From assembly GCA_029251265.1 (NCBI GenBank), contig JAQXDR010000224.1, positions 1 through 40,898 on the forward strand: a stretch of DNA of 40,898 bases, in the 5' to 3' direction. The notes below the pieces were generated by a model. The model ran no database searches. It saw nothing but the letters and a program-made list of their open reading frames with translations, and was not told the DNA's origin. Positions 15,261 through 23,792 of the stretch are shown piece by piece (within the stretch, counting starts at the first letter, position 1; every line of letters begins with the position of its first letter). Origin of the DNA: Pseudoprimorskyibacter sp. (GTDB taxonomy: Bacteria; Pseudomonadota; Alphaproteobacteria; Rhodobacterales; Rhodobacteraceae). Both the position numbers and the translations under genes were made by a program.

Positions 15261-15995
15261 ATGCAAGTGCAGACCTTGCAAAGGGCTTTGGTGCGAACGG
15301 TCTTTCCGCCGCGGTGTTTGGCCTGCGGGGATCATCAGGTGCAGGACGACTTTGGTCTGTGTGGATCTTGTTGGGGCGATGTCCCTTTTCTGTCGGGATT
15401 GGTCTGCGACAGCTGTGGAGTGCCGCTGCCAGGTGAAAGCGATCGGCCCGAATATTGTGACGAGTGTTTGCAACATCCGCCGCCCTGGAACCGTGGTCGC
15501 GCTGCGATGGTCTATTCCGGTCATGCACGGCGACTGGTGTTGTCGTTAAAGCACGGGGACCGCCAGGATGTGGCGCGTCCGGCAGGGGCGTGGCTGGGCC
15601 GTGTTGTTCGCGATATTTTGCCCGCCGATGCGGTGATTGTTCCGGTGCCCCTATCACGGTCCCGTCTGCGGATGCGTCGATATAATCAGGCAGCCCTGCT
15701 TGCAGCCAGTCTTGCCCGGATACTGGACCGGCCCTGGCTGCCCGATGCGTTGGTTCGTCCAGACGATACATTGCCGCTTGAAGGGATCAGTCGCGAAGAT
15801 CGTTTTGCGCGGCTGGCAAGCGCGATATCCGTGCATCCAAAACGTGGGGCGGGTTTGCAGGGACGGTCGGTGTTGATTGTGGATGATGTCATGACCTCGG
15901 GGGCGACCCTTGCGGCCTCGACCGAGGCGGCATTTGCAGCTGGCGCAAAAGAAGTATGCATCTGCGTGCTGGCGCGCGCGGTCAAGGATGCCTAA
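15261..15995 (+). CDS. comF: ComF-family phosphoribosyltransferase-like protein
   Basis: The 244-residue protein begins with a zinc-finger-like set of cysteines (CLAC, CGSC, CDSCG, CDEC, about residues 19-70). A type I phosphoribosyltransferase domain follows, with the PRPP loop VLIVDDVMTSGATLAAS (about 205-221). This is the ComF architecture, linked in several bacteria to DNA uptake and single-strand processing during transformation. No other competence genes are present here. GGGGGAC just before the ATG is a strong ribosome-binding site. It is followed 29 bases later by grxC. Confidence 0.85.
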   Translation: MQVQTLQRALVRTVFPPRCLACGDHQVQDDFGLCGSCWGDVPFLSGLVCDSCGVPLPGESDRPEYCDECLQHPPPWNRGRAAMVYSGHARRLVLSLKHGDRQDVARPAGAWLGRVVRDILPADAVIVPVPLSRSRLRMRRYNQAALLAASLARILDRPWLPDALVRPDDTLPLEGISREDRFARLASAISVHPKRGAGLQGRSVLIVDDVMTSGATLAASTEAAFAAGAKEVCICVLARAVKDA

Positions 15996-16024
15996 ATAGC
16001 GGTAAACCTATTCGGAGACCGCGT

Positions 16025-16282
16025 ATGCCTTCTATTGACATCTACACTTCACCGCTTTGCGGATTTTGCCATGCCGCAAAGCGTCTGCTGACTCAAAAGG
16101 GGGTGGATTTTAACGAAATTGACGTTTGGGCCAATCCCACTCGCAAGCCCGAGATGATCCAGAGAGCCAATGGTGGGCGCACAGTGCCGCAGATTTTCAT
16201 TGGTGATACCCACGTTGGCGGATGTGACGAGATATACGCCCTAGAACGTGCGGGAAATTTGGATCCGCTGTTACAAGCGTGA
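16025..16282 (+). CDS. grxC: Glutaredoxin 3
   Basis: The 85-residue protein begins MPSIDIYTSPLCGFCHAAKR with the dithiol active site CGFC in the GrxC position (usual residues CPYC). It also has the cis-Pro loop TVPQIFIGDTHVGGCDE, which binds glutathione. It reduces protein and small-molecule disulfides using glutathione. The length is normal for the family. The start at 16025 follows GGAG at 16014-16017. Its stop overlaps the start of the next gene (TGATG), so the two are probably co-translated. This comF-grxC-amidase order is, as I recall, common in the Rhodobacteraceae. Confidence 0.93.
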   Translation: MPSIDIYTSPLCGFCHAAKRLLTQKGVDFNEIDVWANPTRKPEMIQRANGGRTVPQIFIGDTHVGGCDEIYALERAGNLDPLLQA

Positions 16283-17112
16283 TGCGTGTTGGTTTATTGC
16301 AGCTTTGTGCCTCGGATGATCCTACAGCGAATCTTGTACAAACCCGCGCATGGGTGGCCGAGGCCGCTGCCGGGGGCGCAAATCTGGTACTGACACCCGA
16401 AGTCACAAATTGCGTGTCTCTTGATCGTCACCATCAAAATGCGGTTCTGCATCCCGAAGACTCCGATCCCACGCTTGAGGGCCTGCGCCAAGAGGCGGCG
16501 GCGCATAGAGTGTGGCTTTTGATTGGGTCGCTGGCGCTGAAATCATCAGGACCCGAGGCACGCTTTGCCAACCGGTCTTTTCTTATCGGACCCGAAGGCC
16601 AGATCGTCGCGCGCTACGACAAACTTCATATGTTTGACGTCCAGGTGACCGAGACCGAGACCTATCGCGAATCCGAAGGGTTTGCGCCGGGTGACCGCGC
16701 TGTGGTTGCAGATGCAGGCGGGCTGCCTGTCGGTATGACGATTTGCTATGATGTACGGTTCCCTGTGCTGTATCGGCAGTTGGCTCAAGCAGGGGCTCAG
16801 GTTCTGGCTGTTCCTGCTGCCTTTTCGCCTGTGACAGGGGCTGCGCATTGGGAACCATTGTTGCGGGCGCGAGCAATAGAATGTGGGGCCTATGTGCTGG
16901 CACCAGCGCAGGGCGGATCGCATGCCGCCACTCATGGCAGATCCCGCCAGACTTATGGCCATTCGATGGTTGTGGACCCTTGGGGAAGGGTTGTGCTGGA
17001 CGCGGGCGACAGGCTGGGGGTACATTACGCTGAACTCGACGTTGATGCTGTGGCGCGCGCGCGCCACCAGCTTCCGTCGCTAACCCATGACCGTATTTTT
17101 TCCGGACCGTGA
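16282..17112 (+). CDS. Carbon-nitrogen hydrolase (nitrilase superfamily, Nit1/Nit2-like)
   Basis: This 276-residue enzyme has the full Glu-Lys-Cys triad: Glu40 in LTPEV, Lys114 in YDKLHMFDV and Cys155 in GMTICYDVRF. The pattern matches Nit1/Nit2-type amidases, which clear deaminated glutathione or alpha-ketoglutaramate. The neighbouring glutaredoxin gene makes the deaminated-glutathione role attractive, but that is inference. The start may be this ATG, which overlaps the grxC stop, or the GTG three bases earlier. The MarR gene starts three bases after its stop. Confidence 0.88.
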   Translation: MRVGLLQLCASDDPTANLVQTRAWVAEAAAGGANLVLTPEVTNCVSLDRHHQNAVLHPEDSDPTLEGLRQEAAAHRVWLLIGSLALKSSGPEARFANRSFLIGPEGQIVARYDKLHMFDVQVTETETYRESEGFAPGDRAVVADAGGLPVGMTICYDVRFPVLYRQLAQAGAQVLAVPAAFSPVTGAAHWEPLLRARAIECGAYVLAPAQGGSHAATHGRSRQTYGHSMVVDPWGRVVLDAGDRLGVHYAELDVDAVARARHQLPSLTHDRIFSGP

Positions 17113-17115
17113 CCA

Positions 17116-17562
17116 ATGAGTGATAGCCGCAGTCTTGCGATTTCTCTGTTTTCCGAGCTTTTGACATCGGACCAACTGCTGCGAAACCAACTTACACGGG
17201 TTTTGCCAGACCGAATGGAGATTTCGCATTTTTCCGTCTTGAACCATTTGGCGGGTCAGGGTGTTGAAAAAACACCCGCACAATTGGCGCGAAGCTTTCA
17301 CGTCACGCGCGGGGCGATGACCAATACATTGGCGAAACTGGAATTGGCAGGTTTTGTGCACATCCGTCCAGACTGGGATGATGCCCGGCGTAAACTGGTA
17401 TCCATCAGCCCCGCAGGAGATCGCGCACGACAGGCCGCATTAACGGCTATATCTCCGTTAGTAACAGATTTAGTTGACGAACTCGGGGTCGACCGTGTGC
17501 GCGCGGCTTTGCCAGTTTTGCGACAGTTGCGGATACAGTTGGAACAGACAGACGATAAGTGA
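17116..17562 (+). CDS. MarR-family transcriptional regulator
   Basis: The 148-residue protein has a MarR winged helix: MEISHFSVLNHLAGQG (about 35-50), the recognition region KTPAQLARSFHVTRGAMTNT and the wing HIRPDWDDARRKLVSISPAG. Helices at both ends would form the dimer interface. It begins three bases after the amidase stop, so it is transcribed with grxC and the amidase. Ligand and targets cannot be read from sequence. No palindromic operator was obvious upstream of the cluster. Confidence 0.88.
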   Translation: MSDSRSLAISLFSELLTSDQLLRNQLTRVLPDRMEISHFSVLNHLAGQGVEKTPAQLARSFHVTRGAMTNTLAKLELAGFVHIRPDWDDARRKLVSISPAGDRARQAALTAISPLVTDLVDELGVDRVRAALPVLRQLRIQLEQTDDK

Positions 17563-17828
17563 TCGCCAACCGCCACTATCCTTGGGTGCAATATTTTATT
17601 CCTTCCATCTCAGCCAGTTCTGGACAGGGGTGCCCCGGCTAGGTTTAGAAACCTGCGTCGAGTGCTGAACTTTAGAAATTGTGGCGTTGCCAAAGGCTGT
17701 AACCGCATTGACGTTCGAAAAACCCTGATTTGAGCAATCGGGTAAATCTTTTATTCTACGAGCTCTCCGGGCGTCCATAATGCATCAAGACCTGGGTCAA
17801 TAATCACCGCAGCATGCTGCTTTTCACC
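17563..17828. other. Unrecognised intergenic DNA after marR
   Basis: No convincing gene lies between marR and the hypothetical gene at 17829. A minus-strand frame (17596-17778) reads NVNAVTAFGNATISKVQHST in its middle, which looks mildly protein-like but has no start context or recognised family. Together with the next gene and the broken dnaE2 end this may be a small piece of acquired DNA. Confidence 0.35.
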
Positions 17829-18116
17829 TCAACATGCCCAGATCCATTCACCGCAATATTTTGACAGTATTTCAGATATGAGCATAAGCGCGTAATCCTG
17901 CTGCTCTTTGGAGCGGAAAGTGCAATCAGCAGCAATCGGCCGGAGGTCTAAAGCAGTCGTATATTCAGAAGTATAGCTGCCTGTAGCTTTCTTGAAATAT
18001 AGTGGCGCACCAAGCGATCCGATTTCCCAGACTGTTTCGAACTTTGGCCCCAGATACACACTCACGGGAAAAGATTTATCGTCTTTATGCATAACCTGAA
18101 TACTCAATCGTTGCAT
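17829..18116 (-). CDS. Hypothetical protein, about 95 residues
   Basis: The frame encodes MQRLSIQVMHKDDKSFPVSV and on to YCGEWIWAC. There is no signal peptide or membrane segment. Several aromatic residues and three cysteines (one in AADCTFRS, two near the C-terminus) are present. An internal Met (MHKDD) at 18092 is an equally good start. I do not recognise it. It lies between marR and the truncated end of dnaE2, on the dnaE2 strand, and may have arrived with the event that removed the dnaE2 C-terminus. Confidence 0.4.
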   Translation of the reverse strand: MQRLSIQVMHKDDKSFPVSVYLGPKFETVWEIGSLGAPLYFKKATGSYTSEYTTALDLRPIAADCTFRSKEQQDYALMLISEILSKYCGEWIWAC

Positions 18117-18233
18117 CTTCAGGTAGATATGCAGTGCAGCATCCCAGCCTTTAGTTCTGAGAAAGTGTAGGGAGATCTCTGGGTCTTCTCACACAATAAA
18201 GCTGTGACATGTCCTTTAGATTGATCAAGATGC

Positions 18234-21182
18234 TTACCCGTATCCAGTCTTTGGCCGCTCCATCTGATATGGTTCTGTCATGCCGCTTTCTGGTGTCAGG
18301 ATATGACGCAAAAGGGCGACCGGATGACGCCGCAGGGTCAATCGCATTGACACATAATCCTCGACCACCTGCTCGCCTTCAGTCATTTCGGGCAGCAAGG
18401 CTGCTGGTTCCACGATACCTTCGCCTTCCATGTCGCCAGCAAACAGCGGCAAAGGTTTATCACCGGCAAGTGCGCGCGCTTCCCAAAGTGCATTGCGCCT
18501 GTCCAATCCGATATCGGCGAAAACATCCGCCTCGGCCAGTCGTGTCAAAACCTTTGGGCTTAGACCTGCACGCCGCCAGACGTCTCGTACGCTTTGATAT
18601 CCATTTCCCCGTGCGGCGGTCAGCCATGCGGCATCCTCTTCTCGTATGCCTTTGATCTGGCGAAATCCAAGCCGCAAAGCCAGACCGCCTTTGCCATCCG
18701 GTTCCAGCGCATTATCCCAATAGCTGTGATTGATTGATATGGATCGTACCGTGACCCCGTGTTCGCGAGCATCCCGTACGATTTGCGCCGGTGCATAAAA
18801 TCCCATTGGTTGCGCATTCAGAAGAGCACAGGCAAATATGCCGGGGTGATGGCATTTGATCCATGCGGATGCATAGACCAAAAGGGCAAAGCTGGCGGCA
18901 TGGCTTTCCGGAAAGCCGTAAGATCCGAAGCCTTCGATCTGGCTAAAGCAGCGCTCGGCAAAATCCAGATCATAGCCGTTACGCATCATACCTTTCAAAA
19001 AACGGTCGCGAAATTCACTGACGCTGCCGTGTTTTTTGAAGGTCGCCAGTGACCGTCGCAGCCGATCTGCCTCAGATGGGGAAAACCCTGCCCCGATAAT
19101 GGCAATCTGCATGGCCTGTTCTTGAAACAGAGGGACCCCCAAAGTTTTGCCCAGCACATCGCCCAAGGCGTCTGAGGGGAAAGTCACCTGTTCTTCACCA
19201 TTGCGACGCCGGATGTAGGGATGCACCATATCGCCCTGAATTGGACCCGGTCGGATGATCGCCACCTCGATCACCAGATCGTAGAAATTACGTGGCCGCA
19301 TTCTTGGCAAAAAATTCATTTGCGCTCTGCTTTCCACCTGAAAGACACCCACGCTATCAGCACGGCAGAGCATGTCATAGACATCTGGGTCCTCAGGAGG
19401 GAGCGTTGCCAAATTATAGTTGAGCCCCAAATGTTGCTGCATCAGGACAAAAGCCTTGCGAATGCAGGTCAGCATACCAAGCGCCAGGATATCAACTTTG
19501 AGGATGCCCAGGTTGTCTATGTCGTCTTTGTCCCAGCAGATGACCGTGCGATCCTCCATCGTGGCATTTTCAATTGGAACCAGTTCATCAAGGCGTCCTT
19601 CGGTTATAATGAACCCGCCAACATGCTGGGACAGATGGCGGGGAAAACCGATAATTTCCTGCACCAAAGAAAGGGTTTGTTGTAGACGGCGGTCTTCGGG
19701 ATCGAGCCCGATTTCCCGCAGACGGCTGGCATCTACCCCTTGTGATGAGAAAAAACCCCAAATTTGCGAGCTAAGGGCACCAATTGTATCCTGACTTAGC
19801 CCCATGACAGCACCAACTTCGCGGATCGCGCGTTTGCTTCGAAAGTGGATAACTGTGGCACACAGGCCTGCGCGGTGCCGTCCATAGCGATCATAAATAT
19901 GCTGTATAACTTCTTCGCGGCGTTCATGTTCAAAGTCGACGTCAATGTCCGGAGGTTCGTTGCGGGCTTCGGACACAAAACGTTCAAAGACCATCGTGCC
20001 GATTTCAGGACTGACGGATGTGACCCCAAGGCAGTAGCACACCACAGAATTGGCAGCAGAGCCGCGACCCTGGCACAAGATTCCCCGGTCCCGGGCAAAG
20101 GCGACGATATCCCGCACGGTGAGGAAATAGGGCTCATACGCAAGGGTGCCGATCAGGTCCAGCTCGTGTTCCAACATGGCGCGGACGCGTGCGGGCGCCC
20201 CTTGCGGATAGCGCCAGTGCAACCCCTCGTATGCCAAACGGGCCAAGCGGTCGGCTGGCGTTTCTTGGGCCGTTATTTCAGAGGGATATTCATAGCGCAG
20301 GCTTCCAATATCGAACTGACACTGTCTGGCAATCCGGTCGGCTGCATCGACGGCATTGGGGTAGAGTGCAAAAAGCTGACGCATTTCTGCTTCGGATCGC
20401 AGACGCTGTTCGGCATTTGTCAGGGCAGCCTTGCCCAGATCTTCTACCTTGCGGCCCAGACGAATGGCCGTCAGCACATCCGCCATGCGCTGACGGCGGC
20501 CATGATGCATCAAGGGTGCCGCACAGGCGACAAGAGGCAGAGCCAAGGCACCTGCGCAGGTCGCCCATGCGGCAAAGCGGGCGGCATCCTGCCCGTCGTA
20601 TTCAGGTCGTAAGGCCAGATGGGTACAGTCGGGGTGGCGGCGCGCCAATCGTTGCGCTTGTGTGAACCATGCGCCCGCGCCGGATGTATCCCGCGGCGCC
20701 TGTTGCGGCGTATGTAATATCAGGTGTAACCCGTCCGCGTCTGCCAAAAGGGCATCAAGGCTGATGTCACAGTGGCCTTTTGGGGCACGTAATCGTCCAG
20801 CAGAGATAATGCGACACAAGCGTGCCCAGCCCTGTCGGGTGGCTGCCAGGGCTGTAACGCTCAGGCCTTCGCGGAAGACCAGCCGTGCGGCCGGAATCAG
20901 ACGCGGCACATGACTTATCGGCAGTGATGGTGCCCGTGGTGCATGGGCCGGGCGGGGTGGCCCGATGGGGCCATCCTGTGCCTCGGCGGTTTTGCGGTCT
21001 TTGACATTACGTGCGATTTCTTGTGCCGTGCTCCAGGCTCGAACGATACCAGCAACCGAATTCTCATCTGCAATGGCGATTGCGCTTAGACCCAGGTCAG
21101 CCGCCCGCGCCATATATTCCTCGGGGTGGGACGCCCCCGTGAGAAAGGTAAAATTCGAGGTGATTGATAGCTCGGCAAACAT
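18234..21182 (-). CDS. dnaE2: Error-prone DNA polymerase DnaE2 (ImuC), C-terminus missing
   Basis: DnaE2 is the SOS-induced C-family polymerase that makes mutations during lesion bypass. The protein begins MFAELSITSNFTFLTGASHP, the start of the PHP domain (about 1-260). The polymerase core follows with CQGRGSAANSVVCYCLG, the catalytic PDIDVDFEHERREEVI, QHVGGFIITEG and FPESHAASFALLVYASAW, then the helix-hairpin-helix region. It stops at 982 residues in RRHPVALLRHILTP followed by an unrelated tail ending KTGYG. As I remember full-length proteins, about 100 further residues with an OB fold should follow; none is encoded downstream in any frame. The catalytic residues are intact. No imuA or imuB lies beside it, unlike the usual cassette. 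Confidence 0.9.
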   Translation of the reverse strand: MFAELSITSNFTFLTGASHPEEYMARAADLGLSAIAIADENSVAGIVRAWSTAQEIARNVKDRKTAEAQDGPIGPPRPAHAPRAPSLPISHVPRLIPAARLVFREGLSVTALAATRQGWARLCRIISAGRLRAPKGHCDISLDALLADADGLHLILHTPQQAPRDTSGAGAWFTQAQRLARRHPDCTHLALRPEYDGQDAARFAAWATCAGALALPLVACAAPLMHHGRRQRMADVLTAIRLGRKVEDLGKAALTNAEQRLRSEAEMRQLFALYPNAVDAADRIARQCQFDIGSLRYEYPSEITAQETPADRLARLAYEGLHWRYPQGAPARVRAMLEHELDLIGTLAYEPYFLTVRDIVAFARDRGILCQGRGSAANSVVCYCLGVTSVSPEIGTMVFERFVSEARNEPPDIDVDFEHERREEVIQHIYDRYGRHRAGLCATVIHFRSKRAIREVGAVMGLSQDTIGALSSQIWGFFSSQGVDASRLREIGLDPEDRRLQQTLSLVQEIIGFPRHLSQHVGGFIITEGRLDELVPIENATMEDRTVICWDKDDIDNLGILKVDILALGMLTCIRKAFVLMQQHLGLNYNLATLPPEDPDVYDMLCRADSVGVFQVESRAQMNFLPRMRPRNFYDLVIEVAIIRPGPIQGDMVHPYIRRRNGEEQVTFPSDALGDVLGKTLGVPLFQEQAMQIAIIGAGFSPSEADRLRRSLATFKKHGSVSEFRDRFLKGMMRNGYDLDFAERCFSQIEGFGSYGFPESHAASFALLVYASAWIKCHHPGIFACALLNAQPMGFYAPAQIVRDAREHGVTVRSISINHSYWDNALEPDGKGGLALRLGFRQIKGIREEDAAWLTAARGNGYQSVRDVWRRAGLSPKVLTRLAEADVFADIGLDRRNALWEARALAGDKPLPLFAGDMEGEGIVEPAALLPEMTEGEQVVEDYVSMRLTLRRHPVALLRHILTPESGMTEPYQMERPKTGYG

Positions 21183-21194
21183 AAAACAGAGTAT

Positions 21195-21209
21195 ATTCTT
21201 GTTTTGTTC
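21195..21209 (-). promoter_or_regulatory. LexA (SOS) box-like site upstream of dnaE2
   Basis: On the dnaE2 strand the site reads GAAC-N7-GAAT (plus strand ATTC-N7-GTTC, 21195-21209). The alphaproteobacterial LexA box is GTTC-N7-GTTC or its complement, so one base differs. It sits 12 bases upstream of the dnaE2 ATG, where LexA binding would block transcription or its start. Known SOS control of dnaE2 supports the call. Confidence 0.6.
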
Positions 21210-21407
21210 TTTTGGGAGTCAAGATCCACATTTGGTCTCAAAAACTTTGCTGTCAAAAACGATCTATTGCCAAAATGCCTTTTCAGCCAAGCGTATTTGA
21301 AGGCTACGCGCTTTGCGTTTTTATCAAACTTGTCGGCTTGTCGCGTAATGAAATAACAGCCCGTCAGCAGAAGTGCGGTCTAAATTTGTGTTGGTGCGAA
21401 CGACGCC

Positions 21408-23741
21408 TTAGGCGCCGTATGGCACCCAAACTGTTTTCACCTCGGTTGCGGCCTCAAGGAATTCCTGATCATTGCCGCCAGACAGCCAGTCTCGACCCCC
21501 GCCGATCCATGTACGGGTCAGGGTTCGTGCGGCGCCCATTTCGATGACAGTTGCAAGATCTGCACCGGAAAAGCTCCAGACGGCTGCAATATCCATGTGA
21601 CTGGCAAGGGCCGGGGCCAGTTCCGCATGGTTGCCGGTTAAAATATTGACCACACCACCGGGCACATCGGACGTTTCAAGGACCTGTGCGAATTCCAGTG
21701 CAGGTAATGGAACAGAGCGTGATGCCACCAGCACAACGCGATTGCCCATGGCGATGGCAGGGGCCATTAAAGAGACCAATCCCAGCAAAGGCCGATCATC
21801 CGGACAGAAGCCCGCAATCACACCACAGGGCTCGTGTAAGGCCACTGCCAAACCGCGTATGGGCACGTTGGCGACCCGGCCGTCGAATTTATCGCACCAT
21901 GCGGCATAGGTGAATAGCCGCTCTACCGCTGCGGTGACCTCGTCTTTGCCATCATCACGCCCTGTCATGGCGTCCAGCCGCGCTGCAAATTCATCCGCGC
22001 GCGCTGAGAGGTTTTCACCGATATAATACATCACCTGAGCACGATTATGCGCCGAGGCGCTTGCCCATCCAGTGGCTTTCTGTGCGGCTTCGACTGCGTT
22101 GCGGATGTCTTTTCGGTTGGCCAACGGGATTTGTCCTGCCAGCGTGCCATGCGCATCATAGGCAAGGCGGCTCTGGCCCCCATCAGGACGCGCTTGTTTG
22201 CCTCCGATATAGAGCTTTGGTGTGCGGTCAACGCCCAAAGGTGCGCTATCGTTACCGTCAAACGGCGCAACCACTGGGGCGGGTGTTGCAGGGGTCGCAG
22301 ACCGCGTATAGGCGCGCAGGCCTTCCCACCCACCTTCACGACCAAACCCACTTTCGCGCATACCGCCAAACCCGGCGGCGGCGTCAAACATATTTGTGCC
22401 ATTGACCCAAACAACGCCAGCGACAAGCTTTGGTGCAATATCAAGTGCGGTATTGATGTTTTCCGACCACACGCTGGCTGCCAGACCGTACCGGGTAGAG
22501 TTTGCGATCTGCATCGCCTCGGATGGGGTGCGAAAGGTTGTTGCGACCAAAACAGGACCAAAGATTTCCTCTTGCATCAGTTGGTCTGCCGGGGCCAGCC
22601 CGGTGATCAATGTCGGTGGATAATAACATCCATCGGGGACGTCACATGCGGCGACATGCACATCGCCTGTGGTCTGGCCGTCCACCAATGCATGAATTCG
22701 GGCGAGATGCTCGGGATTGACCACAGCCCCGATGTCAATCGCCTTGTCCAAAGGGTTGCCAATGCGAAGCCCGTCCATCCGGCGTCGCAAACGCGCGTAA
22801 AAGGTCTTAGCAATACCCTCTTGCACGATCAGGCGCGAGCCTGCGCAGCAAACTTGCCCCTGATTGAACCAAATGGCGTCGACCAAACCTTCGACAGCAC
22901 TGTCGATATCGGCATCTTCAAAGACAATATAGGGACTCTTTCCCCCCAACTCGAGCGTAAGGGCCTTGCCACTTCCTGCTGTTGCTTTGCGAATGTGGCG
23001 ACCGACGTCGGTTGATCCCGTAAATGCGATTTTATCGACCTCGGCATCGACGATGGCGGCACCGGTTGTCCCGTCCCCTGTGACAATATTAACGACACCA
23101 GGTGGTACGCCTGCCTGGTCACAAATCCATGCAAAACATAAGGCCGTCAAAGATGTCCATTCTGCTGGTTTCAAGACCACCGTGTTACCCATGGCGAGGG
23201 CAGGGGCCACTTTCCACGCGAGCATGAGCAACGGGAAATTCCAAGGTATGATCTGACCGCAAACGCCAAGCGGCGCACGGTCAGGAAGTTCACTGGTCAT
23301 CAATTGTGCCATGCCCGCGTGATAGTAAAAATGACGTGCGACCAATGGAATATCGATATCCCGGCTTTCACGGATCGGTTTGCCATTGTCCAGCGTTTCA
23401 AGCACAGCCAGAAGGCGCGCGTGCTTTTGCACCAAACGCGCCAAAGCATAAAGAACCCTTGCGCGTTCATGTCCTGACTGCGCCGCCCATGCTGGCTGGG
23501 CATTCCGTGCGGCGGTGACAGCGCGAGCCACATCACCATCCCCGCCTTGCGAGATCTGTGCCAACTCTGCACCCGTCGCAGGGTTGCAGGTCGCAAAGGT
23601 GGTTCCAGCCGACGTCATTTTGCCATCGATGTAGTGACCGAATGGCGTTCGGGCCGCGATCCACGCCAGTGCGTCGTCTGTTGCCTCGGGGGCTGGTCCA
23701 TAGTCCATGGATTCAAAGATCTCTTTGACGGTGCCGCTCAT
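21408..23741 (-). CDS. Fused double aldehyde dehydrogenase
   Basis: The 777-residue protein carries two ALDH-like halves. The first (about 30-480) is complete: IPWNFPLLMLAWKVAPALA, GNTVVLKPAEWT, FTGSTDVGRH, the Glu motif LELGGKSP and the catalytic Cys in NQGQVCCAGSR, ending EIFGPVLVATTF and GGMRESGFGREGG. The second half (about 505-770) keeps the fold (KATGWASASAHNRAQVMYYI, VALHEPCGVIAGFCPDDRPL, PGGVVNILTG) but has no catalytic Cys motif. It lies downstream of deoC, 51 bases apart on the same strand, so it probably oxidises the acetaldehyde (or another aldehyde) made by deoxyribose breakdown. That role rests on context. Confidence 0.88.
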   Translation of the reverse strand: MSGTVKEIFESMDYGPAPEATDDALAWIAARTPFGHYIDGKMTSAGTTFATCNPATGAELAQISQGGDGDVARAVTAARNAQPAWAAQSGHERARVLYALARLVQKHARLLAVLETLDNGKPIRESRDIDIPLVARHFYYHAGMAQLMTSELPDRAPLGVCGQIIPWNFPLLMLAWKVAPALAMGNTVVLKPAEWTSLTALCFAWICDQAGVPPGVVNIVTGDGTTGAAIVDAEVDKIAFTGSTDVGRHIRKATAGSGKALTLELGGKSPYIVFEDADIDSAVEGLVDAIWFNQGQVCCAGSRLIVQEGIAKTFYARLRRRMDGLRIGNPLDKAIDIGAVVNPEHLARIHALVDGQTTGDVHVAACDVPDGCYYPPTLITGLAPADQLMQEEIFGPVLVATTFRTPSEAMQIANSTRYGLAASVWSENINTALDIAPKLVAGVVWVNGTNMFDAAAGFGGMRESGFGREGGWEGLRAYTRSATPATPAPVVAPFDGNDSAPLGVDRTPKLYIGGKQARPDGGQSRLAYDAHGTLAGQIPLANRKDIRNAVEAAQKATGWASASAHNRAQVMYYIGENLSARADEFAARLDAMTGRDDGKDEVTAAVERLFTYAAWCDKFDGRVANVPIRGLAVALHEPCGVIAGFCPDDRPLLGLVSLMAPAIAMGNRVVLVASRSVPLPALEFAQVLETSDVPGGVVNILTGNHAELAPALASHMDIAAVWSFSGADLATVIEMGAARTLTRTWIGGGRDWLSGGNDQEFLEAATEVKTVWVPYGA

Positions 23742-23792
23742 GCCGCTGCCCTTGTCTGTTTTGTGTATGGCAAAGTTTGTGTTTGTTTCATC

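Noticed and set aside
18209-18655. Plus-strand ORF of 148 codons over the end of dnaE2
   Set aside because: It is antisense to the clear DnaE2 frame and has no features of its own.
22047-23015. Long plus-strand ORF of 322 codons over the aldehyde dehydrogenase gene
   Set aside because: It is a mirror frame of a high-GC gene with clear ALDH motifs on the other strand.
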